Source: Amycolatopsis vancoresmycina (GTDB lineage: Bacteria > Actinomycetota > Actinomycetes > Mycobacteriales > Pseudonocardiaceae). Taken from it: a DNA stretch of 64,000 nt. The position numbers and the translations under genes are program-made. The number at the start of each line of letters is the position of its first letter. The stretch's first letter is position 1. The notes beneath the pieces are model-generated. The model was not told the origin of the DNA. It did not search any database and worked only from the letters and a program-made list of their open reading frames with translations. This document shows, one piece after another, positions 28,401 through 36,327 of the stretch. The DNA lies in NCBI RefSeq assembly GCF_000716785.1, contig NZ_JNYY01000021.1, positions 1 to 64,000 of the forward strand, written 5' to 3'.

Positions 28401-28598
28401 TTCGGCCAGGTCGGCGTAGACGAACTGCAGGCAGCCGGGCAGCTGGTAGGTGAGCATCTGCTCCCCGGGCATCCGGTCGCGCAGCGCGGTGCCGTCCGGG
28501 CCGCACAGTTCTTCGCGGAGCTTGCGTTCGAGCTCGGCGCCGATCCGGCAGCCGGTGCCGCCGAGACCGACGAACAACATCGGCTGGTAGATCTGCAT
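25458..28598 (-). CDS. tubulin-like GTPase (Tubulin_2-type)
   Basis: A 1046-residue protein. The N-terminus LFVGLGGTGCRIG (8-20) is the first nucleotide-contacting loop and GGTGSG at 199-204 (SVAGGTGSGLFFDYLHLIGD) is the tubulin/FtsZ signature. It is more than twice the length of FtsZ; a long helical C-terminal part (about 420-1046) has no recognised domain. Proteins with this 'tubulin-like' domain are known in bacteria but poorly studied. The start is ATG 28598, preceded by AGGAGG five bases upstream, the strongest ribosome-binding site in the operon, so it may be the most abundant component. It follows the vWA gene by 45 bp. Confidence 0.9.
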   Translation of the reverse strand: MQIYQPMLFVGLGGTGCRIGAELERKLREELCGPDGTALRDRMPGEQMLTYQLPGCLQFVYADLAEDEFGHIESRVVPDRIHLPAAERTYTMVRELVPPYDTYPEVARSLRLSSQPVVDGWLPPPEQEPRVGPLAKGAGQLPTVGRAALFETFRFGLAPAKTSLLKAIGQINNSGGQLSRLGGKLRDSVDVFVAFSVAGGTGSGLFFDYLHLIGDALADQRYKARIFPLVLMPSAFEDGLGGGRAAELNAASALLDLFRLVDDQNSQVAGTALDRRGINGSLAVRYPGGNEIRLRASTVQTAFLFSLTAGMHRDDLHRSVVSLLLSLVGTDLPADPDGNQYADRNFQSFADSFINSSSERGISAATGIGKRGVSTSAVASMTVPAEDLADIVSSRLLADAIEEMATPSGMAGENNRELITRMFREANIDPLLNRAPLPINSPAAVDGGEEILAMLNTRKRTMESSIHALEQTLVQDVPDLANQFDPAKAVAKLVGDTGVFRLGRVLFGDAALTEPLSNKGFAKIVDSRRGEPAPPQGIPLGGPAPEVKKTKWWKKIRFSDPVVQESLKRQDAWFAWRAQRAWHAAWNAQAPRWERKLRASERELSALLDAFREHARTEDARFNRRAKALYEPRVGVSYLLPRQGQLSSFYTAVVRRLVAVYAEQSRLLPTATPAVVVDAIIGPQGWQAAYGEFAEFGVQSGPERAVAKLRELIKAEVMRLFRYRDDVHQPLLAGLHDLLAAAAGRNTGSVGTDDLAQFREKLAGLVPGGFAPSGRGRLKILFSYPSPAGKRDAELEKFLRQEVNLPREVDAVPEFRPIDAESIVVVLFRSSMGLTEVPEVQKVLVNWADAVAEGRKHDFLPWRQRTGYRFGYLATTAEDRARILHHILCAAWNGYLRTEGDPQSPDSVDVYLGDSDLNMRLELTPYSPLSSWSSLITAYERWVLADNEQIRQDFCDRLMETKPLGLDGKLVAPDPVFTTLVSLARTEAKETAELLAEGRSSGRRRLEAIQEFWTTTFEAALALRFAGSEDAHQENLADLHEWWVTR

Positions 28599-28643
28599 GG
28601 GTCCTCCTGCCGGGTCGCCCCGGTGGGTCGTCGGGTCAGCGGG

Positions 28644-30926
28644 TCACAGCAGGGGATCGCCGGGCGCGACCGCGTCCGGTCCGGACGCGGTGGCCGCGTA
28701 GTCGTCACCGGGGTCGTCCCCGTCGTCGCCGGCGCGGATCAGGGGCTGGGTCACCACGAGCGTCAGCCCGTCGCCGACTTCGACCTCCTCGTCGAGCTGG
28801 GCCTGGCGGGTTTCCCCGTACGGCGTCCTGATCCGCAGCCCGGCGCGGGACCGGGTGAGCAGGAAGGCGTCCGGGTCGCCGGGTTTCGTGTGGTGCAGCT
28901 CCGGGACCCGGGTCTGGGTGCTGACCACGAACGGGAACAGCACCGCGTTGTGGTCCTCGGCGTGGAGGTAGGTGCGGTGGCCGTTGCGGACGGCCTGCAC
29001 GGTGAGGTCCTTGACCTCCTGGGTGCGGCGGCGCGCCACGACCGCGGCCACGGCCGCCAGCAGGATCAGCGCCAGCGCGAGCCCGCCGAGGACCGGCAGC
29101 CACGGGAACGGCGGGCCGGGCCGTTCCACGTCGAGGGTGAACGCGCGTTCGTGGTAGACCGTCGCCGGGTCGGCGTCGTCGACCAGCCGCACCGTCCCGG
29201 TCGTCACGCCGTCCGCGCTGTTCCCGGCCACCACCAGCTGGAAGCCGAAGTTGCTGATCCCCGGGTCGGCGTCGTGGACGGCGTCGGGCACGGTGATGGC
29301 GGCGTGGCCGGTCGTGCGGACCTCGATCCGCAGCCGCCGCCGCTGCCCGGAGTTGTTCGTGACCGACACCTGCGCCGCCGCGGACTGCCCCGGCGCGACC
29401 TTCGTGGCGATCGTCGGCAGGGTGGTCGTGGCGAGCACCACCGGGACTCCGGGCGCCACCCGGACGGCGGCGAGCGCGTCGGCCGCGCTGATGCCGATCC
29501 CCGACACGGTGCCGTGGAAGGTCACCTGGCCCGCCGCCGCCGCGGGGATCGTGGTGCGGCCGGAGTAGGTCCCGTCGGGGGCGCTGTCCGGCCCCTGGCC
29601 GTCGTCGCGCAGGGTGAGCTGCTGCGCCGGCAGCTTCGGGCTTTCCATCGCGACCCCGAAGTTGAGGCCCTGCAACAGGTTCGGATCGGTCACCGGCCGG
29701 CCGCCGCGCAGCACGACCTGCAGCGACACGGTGACCTCCTGGCCCGCGGCCGGCGACGGCGGATCGACGAGCAGCTGGGCCTGCGCGGCGCCACGCCAGG
29801 TCACCGTGGTCAGCACGTTCTGCGGCGGGATGTCCGGCAGCGACGTCAGCCGGACGTGCCAGGTGCCGGGCAGCGGGTCGACCACGTGCAGCACCTCGAC
29901 CGCGCCGCTTTCGCCGCTGACGGAGAACTGGCCGGAGGCGGTCTTCCCGCTCTTGGGCACGACGGTGCCCTGCGGGTCGACGTACTCGACGGCGACCCGC
30001 CCGTCGTGCTTGACCACCACGATCGAGCCGTCGGTCGCGATCGCCGGCACCGTCACCGGCACGTCGAGGCCGGCCCCGGAGCCGAGCTGGTTCTGCGTCA
30101 CCGGGCCGGTCCCGGTGCAGCTGCCGGAGCTGAACGAGCGCAGCAGCGCCGCGGCGACGTCGGCCGAACCGGACACGACGGTGGCCGACGGCTGGGGCAC
30201 GCCCGGCCCGCAGCCGTTCTGGAAACCGCCCTGCGCGAACTCGTCGAGCGCCGACTTGTCGACATTCCCGAATCCGAGTGGCCAGATCTGCACGTGCGCG
30301 TCCCGCGCCTTGACAAGATTTTCCCGGATCACCTCGTGCGCCGCGGCATTGCGCTGCTGTGCGGTTTTGCCGACGCCGTAGCGCGGGCTGTCGCCGACGT
30401 CGAGAACGCCGTCGGTGAGCAGGAAGATCATTTTCTGCTCGTCCGGCGAAGATCCCTGATCAAGATAGCTCAGCGCCTGTTTGAGCGCCTCGGCGTGATC
30501 GGTTCCCGCGCCTTCCTCGGTAGTGCGTTTCCGCAGTTCACCGACGCATTGGGCAATTCTTTCCCGCTCGGCAGGACCGGCCAGGGTCAGCGGCGGGCAG
30601 ACCACGTCGACCGCCGGCTTCGAGCCGCTGTCACTGGCGAACCCGACCACCGAGACGGTCGAGTTCGGGGACAGCTCCGCCTGCGAGATAAGGCTTGCGG
30701 CGTCCTGCTCCCGGGCCATGTCCTGCGCGCTGATGCTGCCCGACTCGTCGACCAGGATCACCATCCGGACCGGCTTGATCCCCACGCCCTGCTGTTCGGC
30801 GACCCTCGGCATGGGCGTCGCCGAGGCGCCGGACCAGGTCCCACTCGAGAGCAGCAACAATGTCAACGCCAATACCGCCGCGGCCATGGGCAATGCGCCC
30901 GTGCGTCCGCTCACCCGGCCGATCAA
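28644..30926 (-). CDS. secreted/membrane vWA-domain protein (first gene of the operon)
   Basis: A 760-residue protein. The start is a TTG at 30926, chosen because GGTGGAGG lies just upstream with normal spacing; a GTG a few codons in has nothing comparable. A signal peptide or anchor spans about 11-36. The vWA domain begins at 55 with the MIDAS motif DESGSIS (60-66) and continues with FLLTDGVLD. Several Ig-like beta domains follow (about 300-600). A transmembrane helix at about 608-630 is followed by basic ARRR and a cytoplasmic beta-rich tail with GDGLTLVV, reminiscent of an FHA-like fold. The topology suggests an extracellular metal-dependent sensor or adhesin signalling to the GTPases inside. 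Confidence 0.87.
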   Translation of the reverse strand: MIGRVSGRTGALPMAAAVLALTLLLLSSGTWSGASATPMPRVAEQQGVGIKPVRMVILVDESGSISAQDMAREQDAASLISQAELSPNSTVSVVGFASDSGSKPAVDVVCPPLTLAGPAERERIAQCVGELRKRTTEEGAGTDHAEALKQALSYLDQGSSPDEQKMIFLLTDGVLDVGDSPRYGVGKTAQQRNAAAHEVIRENLVKARDAHVQIWPLGFGNVDKSALDEFAQGGFQNGCGPGVPQPSATVVSGSADVAAALLRSFSSGSCTGTGPVTQNQLGSGAGLDVPVTVPAIATDGSIVVVKHDGRVAVEYVDPQGTVVPKSGKTASGQFSVSGESGAVEVLHVVDPLPGTWHVRLTSLPDIPPQNVLTTVTWRGAAQAQLLVDPPSPAAGQEVTVSLQVVLRGGRPVTDPNLLQGLNFGVAMESPKLPAQQLTLRDDGQGPDSAPDGTYSGRTTIPAAAAGQVTFHGTVSGIGISAADALAAVRVAPGVPVVLATTTLPTIATKVAPGQSAAAQVSVTNNSGQRRRLRIEVRTTGHAAITVPDAVHDADPGISNFGFQLVVAGNSADGVTTGTVRLVDDADPATVYHERAFTLDVERPGPPFPWLPVLGGLALALILLAAVAAVVARRRTQEVKDLTVQAVRNGHRTYLHAEDHNAVLFPFVVSTQTRVPELHHTKPGDPDAFLLTRSRAGLRIRTPYGETRQAQLDEEVEVGDGLTLVVTQPLIRAGDDGDDPGDDYAATASGPDAVAPGDPLL

Positions 30927-31116
30927 GGGTCCTCCACCGCGTTACGTGATCCAGTCGATTCAGTTCACCCCCCGATGTCGACCGGCTCGCTCCGGCTGTT
31001 ACGACAATCGTCGGGCAATATCGTCACGATCGGTTCGTTCACTCATGAGTACGACCCGATGCGCGATTGTGATCGGCCACCGAAACAATGCGCCCGCCAC
31101 CGGCGACTGTGCAGCC
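30927..31116. promoter_or_regulatory. divergent control region of the vWA-tubulin operon and WD40-KAP gene
   Basis: This 190-bp region is more AT-rich than its surroundings. It contains two short perfect palindromes, ATCGTCACGAT at 31020-31030 and ACTCATGAGT at 31041-31050. GGTGGAGG for the vWA gene is at its left end. No clear -35/-10 pair was found, and no Shine-Dalgarno precedes the WD40-KAP start. Confidence 0.45.
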
Positions 31117-34100
31117 ATGACCGGCCACCCCACCCGTCCCCTCACCGACATCCGCGCCGTCGCCGTCACCGCGACGGGCGAGCGCTTCGCGACCGGAGCG
31201 GACGACGGGTCGATCCGGCTGTGGTCGACGCACCCGTTCCGCCGCCTCGACGCGGTCTCGGCCCACGAGGGCGGGACGCTGGCACTGGCGCTGGACGAAA
31301 GCCGCGGCGCGCTGGTCAGCACCGGAGCCAACGGGCGGGTCCTGACGTGGCGCCTGGCCGACGACCGCCTCGAAGGCACCGGCGAGCTGACCGGCCTTCG
31401 CGGCTACCGGCCGGTCCGCGGGCTGGCGGTCTCGGCGTACCGGGTCGCCGGCGTGAGCGACGACCGCTCGCTCCGCGTGTGCAGGCACGACGGGACGGGG
31501 ACGTTCTCCGCCGACACCGGCCTGGAACCCCGGACCGTCGCGTTCCTGCCCGGCGGCGACCAGGTGGTGCTGGCCGGCACCCGCGGTCACGCCGGCATCG
31601 CCCAGATCTGGCGGGTGGACGGCGCGCCCGAGGTGCTCGCCGAGGTCGAGGTCCCGGGCTGTGAAACCGTGCGGTGCGCCGCGGTGGCCGGACGGCAGCT
31701 CGTGCTCCTCGGGGGCGACGGGGGCACCGTGGTCGCCTGGGACCTGGCCAAGTGGACGCTGAAGTCGTTCCGGACCGGCCAGCCGGACGTCGTGCACGCG
31801 CTGGCCGTGCGCGAAGGCGGTGACGAGTTCGTCGCCGGCGGCTCCGATGGCGTGCTGCGGCAGTGGAACATCCACAGTGGACTGTCCAAGCAGCTTCGGG
31901 AGATCCACGACTCGGGGATCCTCGCGGTCGCCATCGCGGCGGCGGCCGCCCCGCCGATCATGGTCGTCGCCGGTGGCGACGGCGCGCTGGCCCGGTACCG
32001 CGACGAGCACAAGCTGGCCGCACAGTTCAGCGGGCACCGGGGCGCGGTCCGGGCGATCGCGGTCAGCGCCGAGGACGACCTCGTCGCCACCGGCGGCGCC
32101 GACCACACCGTCCGACTGTGGAACCGGAGCGGTGATTTCGAAGCCGAGCTCGTCGAGCACCGCGACACGGTCACGGCCATCGCCACCTGGCCGAAGGACC
32201 GGACCCAGCTCGTCTCCGGCGGCGAGGACGGCCTGATCATCGTCTGGGACCGCGTCGGCAAGGTGCCGGTGGGCAAGACGCCGATGGACCACGAGGCCAA
32301 GGTGTGGGCGGTCGCGGTCGACCCCACGGGGCGGCGGATCTACTCCGGGGGCAACGACGGCAAGGTGATCGCCTGGAACGCCGAAACGCACAAGCGGATC
32401 GGGCAACCGTGGGTGGTCGCGGACAAGGCGGTTTCGGCGATCGCGTTGTCCGGCGACGGCACCTGCGCGGTGTTCGGCTCCGACGACGGCCGGATCACCT
32501 TCCGCGACCTGCACCGGCACAACCTCCCGGCCAAGACCGCCGTCGCCGCCGAAGGCGGGCAGATCCACTCGGTCGCCCTCGACGGCGACGGGAGGACGGC
32601 CGTCGCCGGCTCGGACTCCGGCGTGATCACCGTGTGGAACGTGCCGGAGATGGACCAGGTCTGCCCGCCGATCGAAACCGGGCACGGCGACGTCCGGAAG
32701 CTGCTGCTGTCCCCTTGGGACGGTTCGATCATCTCGTGCGGCGAGGACGGTTCGGTCGAACGGTGGGACCGGCGCACCGGCAAGTCCCTCGGCAACGTCT
32801 ACCCGGACTTCGTCGACGCGGTCGAAACGATCGGCCTGATGCCCGACGGCGAGGTGATCGTCGCCGGCGGCGGTGACGGCGCGCTGGAACTGGTCAGCAC
32901 CGCCGCCCCCGAGCAGCCGGCGACGGTCGAAGCGGGGCCGCCGGGGTGGTCGCGGCCGCCCCACCCCCTGGTCGCCGGCGACAGCGCCACGGCGCACGAC
33001 CAGATCGGCACCGACGACGACGTGCGTTCGATCGCCGAGCTGCTCGCCGCCCAGCAGACCCGGGCGCCGCTCTCGATCGCGCTGCTCGGGGAATGGGGTT
33101 CCGGGAAATCGAGCCTGATCCTGCAGACCGAGGACCTCGTGCAGCGGCTGGCCGACAGCGCGCGCGACGAGCCGTCGCCGTTCTGGATGCGCGAGATCCG
33201 CCAGGTCCGGTTCAACGCCTGGCACTACAGCGACGACCACCTGTGGACCGGCCTGATCGAACGGCTGCTGGACGCCCTGCGCGACCCGCCGGCCACCGGG
33301 AACAAGGCCGAGCTCCGGACCGAGCGGGACCACCTGCTGCGGCAGCGGAAGGAACTCGAGAAGCACCTGACCGCAGCCGACGAGGCCCGGACGTCGGTCT
33401 TCCTCCCCTTGGCCTGGGCGCACCTCGTACGCGCTCTGTTCTCGACAGCTCGCTCCGGCGCGGACGATCCGAAGGCCGGCAAGGCCCATCGCAAGTCGTT
33501 GTCCGGCTGGACGGAGCTCGGCCGGTTGCTGGGTACTTGTTCCGCGCTCTTCATCGCGCTGATGGTCACCTGCGCGTTCGTGTTCCCCGACGTCCGCGGC
33601 TGGGTGGGGTCGGCCGTCTCCCTGGCTGCCGCGGTCATCGCCGGTTTCCTGAAGGCCGGGAAACGCACGGGCGAACTCGCGGACATCCTGACCCGGCGCG
33701 CGAAGGAGCTGGACGACAAGGTCGGCCGGAACACCGCCGAACTCAAGCGGGCCGATCCGGAGTTCCTGTTCACGGAACTCCGCGAGGAGCTGTCCCAGCC
33801 CAACCGCTACGAGCGCTACCGCGGCCTGACCGGGTACGTCCACCAGGACCTCAGCCGGCTCGCCGAGGCACTGGACAAGGTCGTGAAGGCGGAGAACCAG
33901 GCGGGAATCGAACGGATCGTGCTCTACGTCGACGACCTGGACCGGTGCCCGCCGGCGCGGGTGGTCGAGGTGCTGCAGGCGGTCAACCTGCTGATGACGT
34001 TCGAAATCTTCGTCGTGGTGGTCGCGGTGGACCCGCCCGCGGTGTTCGAAGCCCTGCGGTGCGTCCGGACCGCAGCCGTCGACGAGCGCCGTCAGCGCAC

Positions 34101-34785
34101 GCTCGACCTGGGGTTGCTGGACAAGGTGTTCAACCTCGCGTTCGCCGTGCAGCCCTTGGGCCGTCGCGGCGACGAGTACCTGCGTCACCTGCTCGACGAC
34201 CTCGAACCGGCGAAGGGGGAACCGCTCGAGACCGTGGCCGCGGCGCCGGCCCGGCCACCCGGCCGGTCACCCGCGGCGGCGGCGCCACCGGCGGCCGGCC
34301 TGCGCTCGCTGTCGGCGCGCGACCTCGGGCAGACGCCGCCGCACCTGCCGCGGATCAGCCAGGACGAACTGGACCTGCTGGCTTCGCTGACGGCCATCCT
34401 GCCCGGGCCGCGGGCGGTGAAGAAGCTGACGAACATCTACCGGCTGATCCTCGCCGGCGAGTTCGGCCACCGCGAGGAATTCCTGCGCGAGGACTTCCAG
34501 GCGGCCGCCGTGCTGTCCGCCGGGCTCGTCCGCTCCCCGGAGCAGTTCGCCTCGCTGATCCGGCACCTGAGCACCGTCCGGCCCTGCCCCGACGAAGGCG
34601 AGCATCGGGACGTCGTCGCCGTCTTCCGGCGGTGCAGCAACGGCTGTGCCGAGCTGGCGGGCGTGCTCGCGGCGGAGATCAACCGGCTGCGCCTGGAAAA
34701 CCGGTGTCCCGAGCGGTACCGGGCCTGGTCGGTGAAGATCGCGCGGTACGGCTTTGCGACGTACCAGCACTACGCCGCCGGGTGA
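31117..34785 (+). CDS. WD40-repeat/KAP-type P-loop NTPase fusion
   Basis: A 1222-residue protein from ATG 31117. In-frame ATG 31045 and GTG 31069 are alternatives and none has a Shine-Dalgarno. Residues 10-600 are a long array of about 13 WD40 units (such as FATGADDGSIRLWS and LVATGGADHTVRLWN), enough for two propellers. A KAP-family NTPase follows: Walker A GEWGSGKS at 658-665, two transmembrane segments within the domain (about 810-850), and Walker B IVLYVDDLDRCPP with the acidic pair at 939-940. KAP NTPases are membrane-associated and common in conflict systems, with the propeller as a likely sensor. It is divergent from the vWA-tubulin operon over 190 bp, suggesting joint control. Confidence 0.9.
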   Translation: MTGHPTRPLTDIRAVAVTATGERFATGADDGSIRLWSTHPFRRLDAVSAHEGGTLALALDESRGALVSTGANGRVLTWRLADDRLEGTGELTGLRGYRPVRGLAVSAYRVAGVSDDRSLRVCRHDGTGTFSADTGLEPRTVAFLPGGDQVVLAGTRGHAGIAQIWRVDGAPEVLAEVEVPGCETVRCAAVAGRQLVLLGGDGGTVVAWDLAKWTLKSFRTGQPDVVHALAVREGGDEFVAGGSDGVLRQWNIHSGLSKQLREIHDSGILAVAIAAAAAPPIMVVAGGDGALARYRDEHKLAAQFSGHRGAVRAIAVSAEDDLVATGGADHTVRLWNRSGDFEAELVEHRDTVTAIATWPKDRTQLVSGGEDGLIIVWDRVGKVPVGKTPMDHEAKVWAVAVDPTGRRIYSGGNDGKVIAWNAETHKRIGQPWVVADKAVSAIALSGDGTCAVFGSDDGRITFRDLHRHNLPAKTAVAAEGGQIHSVALDGDGRTAVAGSDSGVITVWNVPEMDQVCPPIETGHGDVRKLLLSPWDGSIISCGEDGSVERWDRRTGKSLGNVYPDFVDAVETIGLMPDGEVIVAGGGDGALELVSTAAPEQPATVEAGPPGWSRPPHPLVAGDSATAHDQIGTDDDVRSIAELLAAQQTRAPLSIALLGEWGSGKSSLILQTEDLVQRLADSARDEPSPFWMREIRQVRFNAWHYSDDHLWTGLIERLLDALRDPPATGNKAELRTERDHLLRQRKELEKHLTAADEARTSVFLPLAWAHLVRALFSTARSGADDPKAGKAHRKSLSGWTELGRLLGTCSALFIALMVTCAFVFPDVRGWVGSAVSLAAAVIAGFLKAGKRTGELADILTRRAKELDDKVGRNTAELKRADPEFLFTELREELSQPNRYERYRGLTGYVHQDLSRLAEALDKVVKAENQAGIERIVLYVDDLDRCPPARVVEVLQAVNLLMTFEIFVVVVAVDPPAVFEALRCVRTAAVDERRQRTLDLGLLDKVFNLAFAVQPLGRRGDEYLRHLLDDLEPAKGEPLETVAAAPARPPGRSPAAAAPPAAGLRSLSARDLGQTPPHLPRISQDELDLLASLTAILPGPRAVKKLTNIYRLILAGEFGHREEFLREDFQAAAVLSAGLVRSPEQFASLIRHLSTVRPCPDEGEHRDVVAVFRRCSNGCAELAGVLAAEINRLRLENRCPERYRAWSVKIARYGFATYQHYAAG

Positions 34786-34901
34786 ACAGGCACATCCGGT
34801 CAGGAACCGGCCGAACCGGACGTTCGTGGCCTCGGACCAGGGTTGATCCGGCCATCCGATCGGACCTACTCTTCAGCGTCGATGATTGCCGAGGAGGGCC
34901 G

Positions 34902-36317
34902 ATGCGAGGCTGGAACCGTAGCCGAATTCCGCTGGTGATCGTCTCCTGTGCCCTGTCCGCCGGGCTGGTGGCCGTCACCGGGCCGGCCGCGGAGGCCGCG
35001 CCGCGGTTCACGCCCGGGGCTCCCGGTGCCGGGGATCCGTACTTCCCCGACATGGGCAACGGCGGCTACGACGTCGGCCACTACGACATCCGGCTCGCGT
35101 ACAGCCCGAGCACGCAGGCCATCGATGCCACCACGACCGTCCTCGCCACGGCCACCCAGGACCTCTCCCGCTTCGACCTCGACTTCCAGGGGCCGCTGAC
35201 GATCAGCAAGCTCTCGGTAAACGGCCTGGACGCCGCCTTCACCCGCAGTGGTGCCCAGGAACTCGTCATCACCCCGCCCTACGGGCTGCGGAAGGGCAGC
35301 CCGTTCGTCGTCTCGGTGAGCTACGCCGGTGTGCCGCAGAAGATCGACGACCCCGCGCTCGGCCTGTCCGGCTGGGTGGCCACCAAGGACGGCGCGGTCG
35401 CGCTGAACCAGCCGATCGGTGCGGCCACCTACTACCCGGTGAACGACACCCCCGACGACAAGGCGACCTACACCCAGACCATCACCGTGCCGGCCGGGCT
35501 CACCGTGCTGGCCAACGGCGAACCCGGGCCCACCACCACGCACGACCACCGGACCACCTTCCGCTGGTCCATGAACAAGCCGATGGCCAGCGAGCTGAGC
35601 ATGCTCGCCATCGGCAGCTACGACGTCACCCGCGGCGCGCTCGCCGGTGGCCTGCCGAACATCACCGCGATCGGGAAGTCGATCGACGGCAAACCCGGTC
35701 AGGGCCAGGTGTTCAACCAGACCACCGCGCAGATCGTCCAATGGGAGTCCTCGGTGTACGGGCCGTACCCGTTCGACTCGACCGGCGGCATCCTCGCCGA
35801 CGTCGGCGTGCACTACGCCCTCGAGACGCAGAGCCGGCCGGTCTACGACCAGCGCACCAGCGACGTCGACGGCGACCTGCTCGCGCACGAACTCGGCCAC
35901 CAGTGGTTCGGCGACAGCCTCACCCCGGTGCACTGGTCGGACATCTGGCTCAACGAAGGCTTCGCCACCTACTCGGAGTGGCTCTACCAGGAGAAGTACA
36001 ACGGCATCCCGGTGCAGCAGACCTTCGCGGACACCTACGCCGGCGAAACGGACTGGAGCGGCGTGGTCGCCGACCCCGGACGGGACCACATCTTCGACGA
36101 CCTGGTCTACAACCGGGGCGCGATGACGCTGCAGGCGCTGCGGACGAAGATCGGCGACCGCGCCTTCTTCGACGTGCTCAGGCTGTGGCCGGCGGCCAAC
36201 CGGTACGGCAACGTCTCGACGCGGCAGTTCACCCAGTTCGTCGAGCGGCTGACCCACCGCGACCTCGGCTCGTTCTTCCGGACCTGGCTCTACCAGCCGG
36301 GCAAGCCGGCGCTCTGA
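34902..36317 (+). CDS. secreted M1-family metallopeptidase
   Basis: A 471-residue zinc aminopeptidase-type enzyme with a Sec signal peptide (1-33, cleavage near AEA-AP). The zinc site is HELGHQWFG with H329, E330, H333 and the third ligand E352 in NEGF, at the exact family spacing. The family's GAMEN substrate loop is altered to YALETQSR. It is shorter than full M1 enzymes (about 850) and lacks the ERAP-like C-terminal domain, as is common for secreted actinobacterial members. The start ATG 34902 has GAGGAGG four bases upstream. It is convergent with the amidohydrolase, seven bases apart. Confidence 0.94.
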   Translation: MRGWNRSRIPLVIVSCALSAGLVAVTGPAAEAAPRFTPGAPGAGDPYFPDMGNGGYDVGHYDIRLAYSPSTQAIDATTTVLATATQDLSRFDLDFQGPLTISKLSVNGLDAAFTRSGAQELVITPPYGLRKGSPFVVSVSYAGVPQKIDDPALGLSGWVATKDGAVALNQPIGAATYYPVNDTPDDKATYTQTITVPAGLTVLANGEPGPTTTHDHRTTFRWSMNKPMASELSMLAIGSYDVTRGALAGGLPNITAIGKSIDGKPGQGQVFNQTTAQIVQWESSVYGPYPFDSTGGILADVGVHYALETQSRPVYDQRTSDVDGDLLAHELGHQWFGDSLTPVHWSDIWLNEGFATYSEWLYQEKYNGIPVQQTFADTYAGETDWSGVVADPGRDHIFDDLVYNRGAMTLQALRTKIGDRAFFDVLRLWPAANRYGNVSTRQFTQFVERLTHRDLGSFFRTWLYQPGKPAL

Positions 36318-36327
36318 CCGCGGTCAG
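36314..36327. terminator. palindrome across convergent stop codons
   Basis: CTGACCGCGGTCAG is a perfect 14-bp palindrome containing both stop codons (M1 peptidase TGA and, on the other strand, amidohydrolase TGA). It could form only a short hairpin. Confidence 0.35.

Noticed and set aside
25458..28598. FtsZ cell-division protein
   Set aside because: Only the nucleotide loops match; the length, context and lack of the dcw neighbours argue against a division FtsZ.
25455..31664. 2069-codon plus-strand open frame over the tubulin/vWA operon
   Set aside because: Arg/Val/Gly-rich shadow of well-supported minus-strand genes; no domains visible.
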